Positions 33,280 through 42,169 of a DNA stretch of 64,000 bases are shown one piece after another. Source of the stretch: Methylobacterium oryzihabitans (lineage in GTDB: Bacteria; Pseudomonadota; Alphaproteobacteria; Rhizobiales; Beijerinckiaceae); the NCBI RefSeq assembly GCF_004004555.2, contig NZ_SACP01000025.1, forward strand, positions 1 to 64,000. The letters run 5' to 3'. Position 1 is the first letter of the stretch; each line of letters starts with the position of its first letter. A program made the position numbers and the translations under genes. The notes under the pieces are model-generated. The model saw only the letters and a list, made by a program, of their open reading frames with translations. It did not search any database and was not told the DNA's origin.

Positions 33280-35421
33280 TCAGGGCATCCGGCTCATCAT
33301 CCGGGCCGCGCCGATCTCGGCCGGGCCGAAACTCGACGCCGCCCTCGCCGGCGCCGGCGCCCGGGCCTCGACCGGCCGCGAGAGCGACGGGATCCGGGCG
33401 CGGGCCCGGATCGGCTCCACCACGGTGACCTTCGGCTTCACCACCGGGCGCGTCGTCTCCCGGACGGCGGGCCGCGCCTTCACCGGCTCCGGATCGGGCA
33501 GCGCGGCGCGCTTGACCCGGGGTTCCTTGGCGGCCGGTGCCGCGGTCTTCGGGGCCGGCGCCGCCGGCTTGAGCGTCTCGGCGGGCCGCGGCGTCGCCGG
33601 CGGAAGGCTGACGTGCTGGGGGGCCGTGGCGGGCCGGCATTCGTCGCCGCTGGGCTCCAGGCCCGGCGGGCAGGAGACCCGCAGGCAGGCATCGCCGCTC
33701 GGCTCGGTTCCGGTCGGGCACGCCGCCGGGCAGATCCGGCCGTGGTAGCCGGTCAGCATGTCGAGGGTGGACTGGTCGGGCATGTGCGAGACGATCTTGA
33801 CCGCGCGGGTCAGGCCTGGCCGGGTGTCGCCCGCCTGGGTGACGCGGTAGAAGCGCTCCAGCGCCTCCATCGATTGGGTGTTCCACGACGCGCCGGACTT
33901 CCCGTCCGATCTGATCGTCCCGTCGTAGCAGCCGAGGGCCTGGAGACGGTCCTGCACCGCGCCGACGATGCGGTCCTGCTGGGCGGCCGCGGCCTCGTCC
34001 AGGGCGGCGGTCGCGGCGGCAGGCTCGTCCTTGATCGTCAGGCTGGCATAGGCGATCGCCGGTCCGGAGGGGACGTCGGCGGCGAGGTCGGGCCGGGCGG
34101 CCGCCGGCTTCGGCGCCTCGGGGGCGGGGGGCGCGGCCTCGGTCCGCGGCGCCTCGACCTTCGGCGTCGCGAGCATCGCGAGTCTGGTCCGCTGCTCCAG
34201 CTCGCGGCGCTCGGCCTCGACGGTCCGGGCGGCCTCCTCGTCCCGACGCTGCCGTTCCAGGCGCGCCACCTGCTGCCGCTCCGCCTCGCGGACCTCCTCC
34301 TCGCGGGCCCTGCGGGCCAGCTCGGCGAGGCGCTCGTCCTCCCGGCGCTGGGCCAGGATCAGGGCCTGCTCCTGCCGCTCCTCCTCGTCGCGCCGCGCCT
34401 TGTCGGCGGCCAGACGGACCTTCTCGCGCTGGCGCTGCTCCTCCTCGAGGCGCGCCCAGGCGACCTGATCGTCGGTGGCGCGACGCTCCTCGCGGCCGCG
34501 GGCATCGTCGGCGGCGACCGGCGCCGCGACGTAGCCCTTCTCCTCCAGCATCCTGATCCGCGCGAGGGCGTCGTCCCTCAGGAAGCTGCCGGCGTATTTC
34601 ACGGTGAAGCTGCGCAGGTCGGCGATCTGCGTGCTGGTGCGCAGGCGGCTCCAGGCCTGGATGTCGGTCTCGGTGCGGTTGAGGAAGACCTCGCCCGGGT
34701 AGGAGCGGGTCACCTCCGGCAGCTGGCGCCCGTTGGTGGCGGTGGACACCGACAGGGCGACGCGCTGGAACACCTGCCCGACCTCCAGCCCCGGCTCGGC
34801 CATCGTCTTGACCAGGGCGGCGGCGTAGAAGCTGTTGCGGCCGGTGCCGTCGAAGGCGACGCTGTTGGCCTGGGTGGCGTAGGCCATGATGAGGCCCTTG
34901 CGGCCGACGACGCTCGCGAGGCCGGCGGCGCCGCTGCGCCGGCCGGCATCCTTCAGCGGCAGGTCGCGGCAGGCGTCCAGGATCAGGATGCGGGCGCCCT
35001 TGGCGTTGTCGAGCGCTCCGATCACGCTCTCGACCGCGATCGTCTCGAACGGGACGTCGAACCCGTCCTTGAGCTGCGCATCGGTCGGGACGAGGTAGTT
35101 CTGGCCCTGGTACTGAAGCCCGTGGCCCGCATAGTAGACCAGCGCCGTGTCAGCATCGTGGGCGATGCGCGAGAACTGCGCCAGCTTGCGGTCCATGTCG
35201 CGCCGCGAGAGGTTGCGGCCGTCCACCACCTCGAAGCCGACCTGGCGCAGGACGCCGGCGATGTCGTCGGCGTCGTTGCCCGGGTTGGCGAGGCGGCCGA
35301 AGCTGTCGTAGGCGGCGTTGCCGATCACGAGCGCGATGCGCCGGTCCGATGGGGCCGAAACGGCCGTCGTGGCCCACACCGTGAGCGAGAAGGCGAGGAG
35401 GGCAGGGAGCGACCGTTTCAT
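33280..35421 (-). CDS. Caspase-fold (peptidase C14) protein, intact dyad, coiled coil
   Basis: The protein has 713 residues with a signal peptide (LPALLAFSLTVWATTAVSAP). The caspase domain (about 25-250) starts RRIALVIGNAAYDSF and has His100 in VYYAGHGLQ and Cys151 in LILDACRDLP, the expected catalytic pair of metacaspase/paracaspase-like C14 peptidases. Residues about 330-440 are an Arg/Glu-rich coiled coil (EEERQEQALILAQRREDERL-type repeats). A Cys-containing region follows, with two CxxGxEPSGDxC units (ACPTGTEPSGDACLRVSCPP), and then a Pro/Lys-rich tail ending ARMMSRMP. It is likely periplasmic. Substrate unknown. It pairs in the window with an inactive homologue at 22458. Confidence 0.9.
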   Translation of the reverse strand: MKRSLPALLAFSLTVWATTAVSAPSDRRIALVIGNAAYDSFGRLANPGNDADDIAGVLRQVGFEVVDGRNLSRRDMDRKLAQFSRIAHDADTALVYYAGHGLQYQGQNYLVPTDAQLKDGFDVPFETIAVESVIGALDNAKGARILILDACRDLPLKDAGRRSGAAGLASVVGRKGLIMAYATQANSVAFDGTGRNSFYAAALVKTMAEPGLEVGQVFQRVALSVSTATNGRQLPEVTRSYPGEVFLNRTETDIQAWSRLRTSTQIADLRSFTVKYAGSFLRDDALARIRMLEEKGYVAAPVAADDARGREERRATDDQVAWARLEEEQRQREKVRLAADKARRDEEERQEQALILAQRREDERLAELARRAREEEVREAERQQVARLERQRRDEEAARTVEAERRELEQRTRLAMLATPKVEAPRTEAAPPAPEAPKPAAARPDLAADVPSGPAIAYASLTIKDEPAAATAALDEAAAAQQDRIVGAVQDRLQALGCYDGTIRSDGKSGASWNTQSMEALERFYRVTQAGDTRPGLTRAVKIVSHMPDQSTLDMLTGYHGRICPAACPTGTEPSGDACLRVSCPPGLEPSGDECRPATAPQHVSLPPATPRPAETLKPAAPAPKTAAPAAKEPRVKRAALPDPEPVKARPAVRETTRPVVKPKVTVVEPIRARARIPSLSRPVEARAPAPARAASSFGPAEIGAARMMSRMP

Positions 35422-35682
35422 GGCCGCCAAATTACAGGGTCGCGGTCGCCGTGGGCAAGTGCCGTTACGCACCATCCGACGATTCGGGACGGGGATCGTC
35501 TTCGCGAGGTCCCCCGAGGTCTGCGGCACCGGAAGTCGGCCGCGAGTCCGCGGCCGTCGCCCCCGCCTGCCACGACTGTCGCCGCCCGCGCGACGATTTC
35601 GCGCCGCCGTCGTCGGGGCGACGATCCGGTCCGGGCCGGACGTCCCCGTCTCGCCCCGCCTGCCCTGACCCGCCCGCGCGGG

Positions 35683-35850
35683 GCAGGGGGATCGCTCGAA
35701 GAGCGATCGCGCCGTGTGCCGGGCGCGAAGAGCGCCCCGCGGAGCGCAAGCCGAGTGAGCGGACGCGAACGCCGGCGCCTGAGGCCGAGCCAAGAAACCA
35801 GGGCGATCGCGTTCGAGCGATTGCCCTGGCGCGCCGCGCCTGGGCGATTG
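35683..35850. repeat. Family B repeat, inverted copy
   Basis: The elements occur in reverse order to the other copies: GGGCGCGAAGAGCGCCCCGC, GAGCGGACGCGAACGCCGGC, GCCTGAGGCCGAGCCAAGAA, then GGGCGATCGCGTTCGAGCGA. The remainder of the gap 35422-35911 has no gene. It holds the caspase promoter near 35430 and a short leader for the AsmA-like gene. Confidence 0.72.
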
Positions 35851-35911
35851 ATTTCGCCGGGCAAGTGCGGTCTTCTTTCATCGCGCGTCCTCGACGGGTT
35901 GCCGGCCGGAC

Positions 35912-37666
35912 ATGAGACTTCGCAACCTCCTGCTCATCCTGGCGGCCGGGGGCGTGGCCGGCGCTGCGGCGCTTCTGGTCGCGGGCGAGGGCCTCATCGT
36001 GCGCGCTGCCGCCGGCCGCCTCGAGGCGGCGACCGGACGGTCCTGGGTGGTGGGTGGTGCCGGGCTGTCGCTCCGGCCGGCCGGCCTCGTCCTGTACGAC
36101 CTCGCGACGGAGACGCCGCCCGGACCCGTGGGCCGGGCCCGCCTCACGATCGAGGCGGTGCGGTTCACCGCGGCGGCGCTCGGTCTCCTGGCGGGCGAGG
36201 CGGACGAGGTTGAACTCGTCCGGCCTGCCCTGCACTGGCCGGCACAGTGGTGGCGCGGAGACGAGACGCTTCGGGGTCCCGCCCTCTCCCCGGGCCACGC
36301 TCCCCGCGTCGCACGCCTCACCGTGCGCGAGGGCCGCATCGCGCTGACCGAGGGGGAGCGCACCGTCGCGGCCCTCGACGGGCTCGCCGTCGCGGCGGCA
36401 CGGCAGGCCGGCGGCTACGCGCTCACGGTGGCGGGCCGGACGGACGGCACGCCCGTCCGCTGCACCCTGACCACCGCGCCGGTGGATCCTCCACCGGTGC
36501 CGGTGGATCCTCCACCGGTGCCGGCGGATCCTCCGCCGGTTGCGGGCCGACCGCCCGGCGATGCGGAGGCCCTGGCCGTCACCTTCAGCTGCCGGGTCCC
36601 GCCGGTCTCGGGCGCGCCCATCGACGGCGCCGCCGAGGCGGTCCTGACCGGCTCGACCCTGACCCTCTCGCGCCTCTCGGGCAGTCTCGGCTCCGACCGC
36701 TTCGGCGGCAGCGCCCTGGTCGATCTCGCGCGCAAGCCCTTCGTGCGGCTCGATCTCGGGTTCGAGGCGCTGTCCGTCGCGGCCCCGCCGGAGACCGGAG
36801 CGTTGGGGACCGCGGCGGTGCTGCGCCTCTTCGACGGCCGGATGCGGCTCCGGGCCGCCTCCCTCGCCATGGGCCGGACCCGCCTCGACGGGGTCGACCT
36901 CGACCTGCGGCTCGCCGACGGTGCCGTCGAGGCGGCGCTCGCTCCGGCGGGGCTGCATGGCGGCCGGGTGCAGGGCCGCCTCGCGGCCACGCTCGCGGCC
37001 GCGCCGGAGGACGAGCCGCGCCATGCCCTGCTGATCGAACTGGCCCGGGTCCGGGCGCTGCCGCTGCTGTCGGGCCTCGCCGGCTTCTCCCTCGTCGACG
37101 GCGCCGCCACCGCGACCCTCGACCTGCGCGCCGGCGGCCGCGACCTCGCCGGGATCCGGCGCAGCCTCTCGGGCACCGCCGCGCTCCTGGTCGAGAACGG
37201 GCGCTTCAACGGCGCCGACATTCCCGGCATGGTCCAGTCGATGGCCGCGCGGATCTCCGCGGCCGACACCACCGCCTTCGACCGGCTCTCGCTGCGCTTC
37301 CGGATCGACGACGGCCGGGCCACGACCCAGGACCTCGCCTTCGCGGGGCCCCTGGTCACGGCGGGCGGCAGCGGGGTGGTCGACCTCGTCGAGCGGGGTC
37401 TCGCCTTCCGCATCGAGCCGCGACTGACCGGCGCGGCGGCGCGCGCGCTGCCACGCCTGTTCGACGTGAGCCTGCCCATCCTCGTCAACGGCCCCTGGGA
37501 CGCCCCCCAGGTTCACGTCGACCTCGCCGGATTGATGAGCGACGGACGCCTGCAGCAGGGCCTCGGGACGCTCGGTACGGACCTCCTGGGCGGCCGGGGC
37601 GGCGGGCTCCTCGACGCCCTCGTGCCGGCGGAGGGCGCCGGCCGGGCGGCGCCCCGGCGCCGCTGA
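35912..37666 (+). CDS. AsmA-like envelope protein
   Basis: The protein has 584 residues with an N-terminal membrane anchor (LLLILAAGGVAGAAALLVAG). It shows AsmA/DUF3971-like beta-rich units and an AsmA_2-type C-terminal segment (SGTAALLVENGRFNGADIPG...DFRIDDGRA-like LRFRIDDGRATTQDLAFAGP and GSGVVDLVERGLAFRIEPRL). AsmA-type proteins lie in the periplasm and are linked to lipid transport or outer-membrane assembly. Three 21-bp tandem repeats at 36478-36541 encode PVDPPPV units in a linker. The start ATG at 35912 gives a good membrane anchor. It is shorter than E. coli AsmA (617) and alone in its transcript. Confidence 0.8.
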   Translation: MRLRNLLLILAAGGVAGAAALLVAGEGLIVRAAAGRLEAATGRSWVVGGAGLSLRPAGLVLYDLATETPPGPVGRARLTIEAVRFTAAALGLLAGEADEVELVRPALHWPAQWWRGDETLRGPALSPGHAPRVARLTVREGRIALTEGERTVAALDGLAVAAARQAGGYALTVAGRTDGTPVRCTLTTAPVDPPPVPVDPPPVPADPPPVAGRPPGDAEALAVTFSCRVPPVSGAPIDGAAEAVLTGSTLTLSRLSGSLGSDRFGGSALVDLARKPFVRLDLGFEALSVAAPPETGALGTAAVLRLFDGRMRLRAASLAMGRTRLDGVDLDLRLADGAVEAALAPAGLHGGRVQGRLAATLAAAPEDEPRHALLIELARVRALPLLSGLAGFSLVDGAATATLDLRAGGRDLAGIRRSLSGTAALLVENGRFNGADIPGMVQSMAARISAADTTAFDRLSLRFRIDDGRATTQDLAFAGPLVTAGGSGVVDLVERGLAFRIEPRLTGAAARALPRLFDVSLPILVNGPWDAPQVHVDLAGLMSDGRLQQGLGTLGTDLLGGRGGGLLDALVPAEGAGRAAPRRR

Positions 37667-37843
37667 GCAGTCCTTGCGACGATGGCCGCGGGTCCCGGCT
37701 CGGAGACCTCTTGCTTCGGAGGCCTCTTGCTTCGGAGACCCGCGGCAGGACAAGGATCCGGGTGGATGACGCATGGGCGCGCCGAGGCGGGACGGACCGA
37801 TCCGGACAGGATCCGACGACGCGATCGGGATGAGGAACGGGAC

Positions 37844-38728
37844 GTGTCGCGACGAAGATTTCTGACGCTGCTCGCGGCCTGCGCGGGCGTCGTTCCCGGG
37901 CTCGCCGGCGCGGCGGCCGACCCGGGGCCTGCCGGACCGACGGTCAGCGTGACCCGGGCGAGAACCCGCTGCTTTGCCGACCGGGTCGACGTGACCGGCG
38001 TGCTGGTGCCCCGGCAGGAGGTGCAGGTTCGGCCCGACCGGGACGGCCTGCGGGTTGCGCAGGTCCTCGCCAGACCCCTCGACGAGGTCCGGGCCGGCCA
38101 GCCCCTGGCCCAGCTCGCCCCCGAGGACGGCCAGCCGGGCGGGCCGGTGACCCTGCGCGCGCCGGTCGCCGGCCTCGTCGGCCGCAGCACGGCGGTGGTC
38201 GGCGCCCCGGCGCCGACCCGCCGGGATCCGCTCTTCGTGATCGCCGCTCGGGGCGAGGTGGAACTGGCGGCCGAGGCGCCGCTGGCGAAGCTCGACCGCC
38301 TCGCGCCCGGCCAGCCGGCGAGCGTCAGGCCGATCGGTCTCGGCCCGGTCACCGGCAAGGTCCGCCTCGTCACCCCGGTCGCCGATCCGGCGACCCAACT
38401 CGGTCAGGTGCGCATCCTGCTCGGCTCGGCGGCCGACATCCGGCTCGGCCTGTTCGCCCGCGGCACGGTCGCGGTGGGAGAGAGCTGCGGCGTCGCGGTG
38501 CCGTTTTCAGCCCTGGTGAACGGCAGCGACGGCCCGGCGGTCTACGTCTCGGCCGGCCGCACCATCGAGGCGCGCCCGGTCGGCATCGGGCTGTTCTCCG
38601 AAGACGAGGTCGAGATCCGCTCCGGGCTCGCCGAGAACGACCTCGTGGTGGTCCGCGCCGGCCCGTTCCTGCGGGAGGGCGACGCCGTGCGGGCGGTCGA
38701 GGTCGCCGATCCGCGAAGCCGGAACTGA
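37844..38728 (+). CDS. Orphan RND-type periplasmic adaptor, paralogue of 20700 gene
   Basis: The protein has 294 residues, start GTG 37844 with a GAGG site ahead. The signal peptide is RRRFLTLLAACAGVVPGLAG. The sequence follows the adaptor at 20700 block by block: CFADRVDVTGVLVPRQ, VADPATQLGQVRILLG, ESCGVAVPFSALV and EDEVEIRSGLAENDLVVVRA. Like its paralogue it lacks a long coiled-coil hairpin. No permease gene lies beside it; the downstream gene is a PLP enzyme on the other strand. It may serve the RND pump at 17485 as an alternative adaptor or be a remnant of a lost pump operon. A family A repeat begins at its stop codon. Confidence 0.82.
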   Translation: MSRRRFLTLLAACAGVVPGLAGAAADPGPAGPTVSVTRARTRCFADRVDVTGVLVPRQEVQVRPDRDGLRVAQVLARPLDEVRAGQPLAQLAPEDGQPGGPVTLRAPVAGLVGRSTAVVGAPAPTRRDPLFVIAARGEVELAAEAPLAKLDRLAPGQPASVRPIGLGPVTGKVRLVTPVADPATQLGQVRILLGSAADIRLGLFARGTVAVGESCGVAVPFSALVNGSDGPAVYVSAGRTIEARPVGIGLFSEDEVEIRSGLAENDLVVVRAGPFLREGDAVRAVEVADPRSRN

Positions 38729-38955
38729 TACGGGTTTCGGACGATCAGTTCCGAAAATCGTATCATCAGCCCGCGCGGCGCTTGAGCGAAGCCGAAATCC
38801 GCATCGCGAAGCGATCGTTCGGATTTCGTATGATACGGGTTTCGGACCTTCGTTCCGGACATCGTATCGCCGGCCCGCGCGGTGGAACTGGAGGCTCCAC
38901 ACGCTTGAGCGAAGCCGAAATCCGTATTGCGAAGCGATTGTTCGGGTTTCGTAGG
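38727..38955. repeat. Family A repeat, two tandem copies
   Basis: The first copy, 38727-38831, runs TGATACGGGTTTCGGA...TCCGAAAATCGTATCA, CAGCCCGCGCGGCGCTTGAG, CGAAGCCGAAATCCGCATCG, ending TTCGGATTTCGTATGA. The second copy, 38832-38955, repeats the order but carries an extra GGTGGAACTGGAGGCTCCAC insert. The repeat starts within the stop codon of the adaptor gene. Confidence 0.82.
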
Positions 38956-39013
38956 GATGCTCCAGAGCGGCAGGGCCACCCGGCCGGCGAGGTCGAGGAG
39001 GACGGGGGGCCGG

Positions 39014-40399
39014 TCATCCCCGGTCCTTCGCCGCGCCGGCGATCGCGGCCTCCACGATGTCCAGGGCGGCGAGCATCTGCGCCTCGCTCACCACGAGCGG
39101 GGGCGTCAGGGTCAGCACGTTGCCCATGGTCGTCTTGAAGGACAGGCCGGCATCGAGGGCCCGGTAGAGCACCGCCTCGGCGAGATCGGCATCGGGCTCG
39201 CGGGTCGCGCGGTCGCCCACGAGCTCGATCCCGATCAGGCAGCCCCGGCCGCGCACGTCGCCGATCGCGGGGTGGCGCGCCTTCATCGCCTCCAGCCGGT
39301 CGAGGGCGAGCGCGCCGACCCGCGCGGCGTTGCCGACGAGATCCTCGTCCTCGATGATCGCGAGGGTCTCCAGGGCCGCGCGGGCGGTCACCGGGTTCTT
39401 CTCGTGGGTGTAGTGCCCGAAGGCCCAGTCGCCGCCGACGTCGAGGCGCCGGTCGGCGACGACGGCCGCGATCGGCAGGATGCCGCCGCCGAGCCCCTTG
39501 CCGAGGACGAGGATGTCCGGGACGACGCCGTCGTGCTCGCAGGAGAACATCCGGCCGGTCTTGCCGAGCCCGGTCGGAATCTCGTCGAAGATCAGCAGGA
39601 CGCCGTGACGGTCGCAGATCCGCCGCACCTCCGCCCAGAAGCCCGGCGGAGGGACGTAGGGCACGGCGCGGGTCGGCTCGGCGACGAGGGCGGCGACGTC
39701 GCCGTCGCGGGAGAGCACGTAGTCGATCATGCGGGCGCAGGCCCGTCCGCTCGCCTCGGCGCCGTCCGTGCCGTAGGGGCAGCGATAGCCCCCGAACGGC
39801 GCCACGTGGAGCGCGCCCGCGACCAGCGGTCCGGCGGGCCCGGAGCGGAACAGCATCTCGCCCGACATCGCCGAGGCGCCGGTGCCGGCGCCGTGGAAGG
39901 CGTCCCAGAACGACAGGGTCTTGTGGCGTCCCGTGGCCGCGCGGGCGACCTTCACCGCCACCTCGATCGCGTCCGAGCCGCCGGTGGTGAACAGCACCTT
40001 GCCGAGGTCGCCCGGGGCGAGCGCGCCCAGCCTCTCGGCCAGGGCGACCGCGCCGGCGCAGGCGTAGCGGCGCGGCGCGAAGGGCAGGGCGTCCATCTGC
40101 TCGGCGATCGCCCGCTTCACGCGCGGGTGCCCGTAACCGACATGGTGGACGTTGTTGCCGTGGAAATCCATGTAGCGGCGTCCCGCCACGTCCTCGATCC
40201 AGATGCCCTCAGCCCTCGCGATGGCGTTGAGGCAGGGCGTCGAGACTGACTGGTGCAGGAAGGCGCGGGCGTCGCGGGCGAGCAGGCCGCGCGTCTCGCC
40301 GTCGAGGCTGCGGGCCTGCCAGGCGGCGCGGCGGCCGGTCAGGTTGGTGTCGCCCTCGGATTCGGCGATGCCGGAGGAACGGGTCGCGGATGCGGTCAT
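39014..40399 (-). CDS. Class III PLP enzyme, PbfA-like (hydroxy-AEP ammonia-lyase) candidate
   Basis: The protein has 461 residues with fold type I, class III aminotransferase architecture. The PLP Lys is Lys301 in LVLGKGLGGGILP, and Asp272 in LLIFDEIPTG holds the pyridine nitrogen. The N-terminal stretch RAFLHQSVSTPCLNAI...YMDFHGNNVHHVGYGHPRV matches, from memory, the PbfA group found in 2-aminoethylphosphonate clusters. PbfA converts (R)-1-hydroxy-2-aminoethylphosphonate to phosphonoacetaldehyde and ammonia, which would feed PhnX here. A plain omega-aminotransferase is the alternative. It is the last gene of the AEP run, two bases after the permease stop. Confidence 0.75.
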   Translation of the reverse strand: MTASATRSSGIAESEGDTNLTGRRAAWQARSLDGETRGLLARDARAFLHQSVSTPCLNAIARAEGIWIEDVAGRRYMDFHGNNVHHVGYGHPRVKRAIAEQMDALPFAPRRYACAGAVALAERLGALAPGDLGKVLFTTGGSDAIEVAVKVARAATGRHKTLSFWDAFHGAGTGASAMSGEMLFRSGPAGPLVAGALHVAPFGGYRCPYGTDGAEASGRACARMIDYVLSRDGDVAALVAEPTRAVPYVPPPGFWAEVRRICDRHGVLLIFDEIPTGLGKTGRMFSCEHDGVVPDILVLGKGLGGGILPIAAVVADRRLDVGGDWAFGHYTHEKNPVTARAALETLAIIEDEDLVGNAARVGALALDRLEAMKARHPAIGDVRGRGCLIGIELVGDRATREPDADLAEAVLYRALDAGLSFKTTMGNVLTLTPPLVVSEAQMLAALDIVEAAIAGAAKDRG

Positions 40400-40401
40400 G
40401 G

Positions 40402-42126
40402 TCAGGCCTCGCGGCGGCGCCAGCGCTGCAGGCGCGCGACGACGCCCCAGCCGATCAGCGCGGCCCCGAGCCGCGCGGCGAGGGCGGTCGCCATGATGAC
40501 GCTCGCCATCGCCGCCGCGGAGGCGGTCGTCCCGGCCTCGTCCATGTGGACGATGGCGATCGAGGCGAGCTTGGTGTCGGGTCCGTACAGGAAGATCACC
40601 GCGGAGACCGTCGTCATGGCGTTGACGAACAGATAGACCGCGAGTTCCAGCACCGTCGGCAGGCAGATCGGCAGGCTGACGCGGGTGAAGGTGCGCCAGA
40701 ACGGCACCTTGAGCGAGGCCGAGACCGCCTCGAACTCGGGGTCGATCTGCTTGAGCGCCGTCGTGGCGGTGACGTGGGCGACCGTGTAGTAGTGGGCGAG
40801 CGTGTTGACCGCGAGCAGCGCCAGCGAGCCGTAGAGGACGTCGAGCGGGTTCCACGGCGCGTTGAAGAAGAACACGTAGCCGAGGCCGAGGACGAGGCCG
40901 GGCACCGCCAGCGGCAGCATCGCGAGGAGCTGCGCCAGCATCCGGCCGGCGGGGAAGACCTTCAGCTTCTCGATCAGGTAGGCGCCGGCGAATACCACCA
41001 CCGTGCCGATGACCGCCACCGTTCCCGCCATGGCGAGCGAGGTCCGGTAGGGCTGCCAGCCGTCCGCATCGGTGGCGGCGAAGTCGTAATGGTCGAGGGT
41101 CAGGGCGAGGTTGTAGGGCCAGTAGCGGATGAACGAGGCCCAGACCGCCACGCCGTAGGTGCCGACGACGACGCCCGCGACCGCGACCGCGAAGAGCAGC
41201 GACAGGCGGTCGCGCAGGCGCCGCGGCAGCGGCTCGTAGGGCACCGAGCGGGCCGAGAGCAGGGCGGACTGGCGCCGCTGGACGACCCGGTCCACGGCGA
41301 AGGCCAGCACCGCGGGCACCAGCATCAGCAGGCCGACGACGGCGCCCATGGGAAAGTTCTGCTGGCCGACGACCTGCCGGTAGGCATCGGTGGCGAGCAC
41401 CGAATACTGCCCGCCGATCACCTTCGGGATGCCGAAATCCGTCACCACCAGGGTGAAGACCACGAAGCCCGCGCTGACGAGGCCGTAGCGGGCGCCGGGC
41501 AGCGTCACGGTGGCGAAGGTGCGCAGGCGGCTCGTGCCCATGGCGGCGGCGGCCTCGTAGAGGCGCCCGTCGGCGAGCGCCAGCGCGGTGGTCAGGATGA
41601 GCAGGGCGTGGGGGAAGGCGTAGAGGCATTCGGCGATCACGATGCCGATCGGCCCGTAGACCGAGTGCCCGAACAGCAGGCCGCGCAGGAAGCCCTGGTT
41701 GCCCAGGATGTAGGTGAGCGCGATCCCCGACAGGAGCGAGGGCGCGAAGATCGGCAGCAGGGCCGCGGCGAGGAACAGCCCCTTGAACGGCATCGCCGTG
41801 CGCGTCAGGGCGTAGGCGTAGCCGAACGCGAGGGGCACCACGACGGCCACCGCGAGGGAGGCGACGAGAAGGCTGTTGGCCAGCGCGTCGACGAGGGCCG
41901 AGGTCGCGAAGTAGGTGCGGAAATTGGCGAGCCCGGCGAACCTGCCGTCCGGTCCCTCGACGCTCTTGACCAGCAGGGCCCCGAGCGGCAGCGCGATGAT
42001 GAGGACGAGAAGCAGGCCGAGCGCGGCGACGAGGCCGGCGGCGACGGCGGCTTCCGGGATGCGGCGGCGGGCGGAGGCCGGCGCGCCGGTGTCGTCCAGG
42101 GGGAGGGTGATCGCACCGTCGCTCAT
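40402..42126 (-). CDS. AEP ABC transporter permease, two fused membrane domains
   Basis: This 574-residue inner-membrane protein has two complete binding-protein-dependent permease domains (about 25-290 and 310-570), each with six or so helices. Each carries an EAA-type loop that contacts the ATPase: EAAAAMGTSRLRTFATVTLP, and in the second half EFEAVSASLKVPFWRTFTRV then SLPICLPT. This fused layout is that of the PhnU2-type (TIGR03262) 2-aminoethylphosphonate permease and of iron-type FbpB/ThiP permeases. The neighbouring phnW and phnX genes make AEP the likely substrate. It lies between the ATPase gene (43-base gap) and the PbfA-like gene (2-base gap). Confidence 0.87.
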   Translation of the reverse strand: MSDGAITLPLDDTGAPASARRRIPEAAVAAGLVAALGLLLVLIIALPLGALLVKSVEGPDGRFAGLANFRTYFATSALVDALANSLLVASLAVAVVVPLAFGYAYALTRTAMPFKGLFLAAALLPIFAPSLLSGIALTYILGNQGFLRGLLFGHSVYGPIGIVIAECLYAFPHALLILTTALALADGRLYEAAAAMGTSRLRTFATVTLPGARYGLVSAGFVVFTLVVTDFGIPKVIGGQYSVLATDAYRQVVGQQNFPMGAVVGLLMLVPAVLAFAVDRVVQRRQSALLSARSVPYEPLPRRLRDRLSLLFAVAVAGVVVGTYGVAVWASFIRYWPYNLALTLDHYDFAATDADGWQPYRTSLAMAGTVAVIGTVVVFAGAYLIEKLKVFPAGRMLAQLLAMLPLAVPGLVLGLGYVFFFNAPWNPLDVLYGSLALLAVNTLAHYYTVAHVTATTALKQIDPEFEAVSASLKVPFWRTFTRVSLPICLPTVLELAVYLFVNAMTTVSAVIFLYGPDTKLASIAIVHMDEAGTTASAAAMASVIMATALAARLGAALIGWGVVARLQRWRRREA

Positions 42127-42169
42127 CGCGTCCGAGCCTCCGTCACGTCGATCGGGCCGCCGGGCTCTT

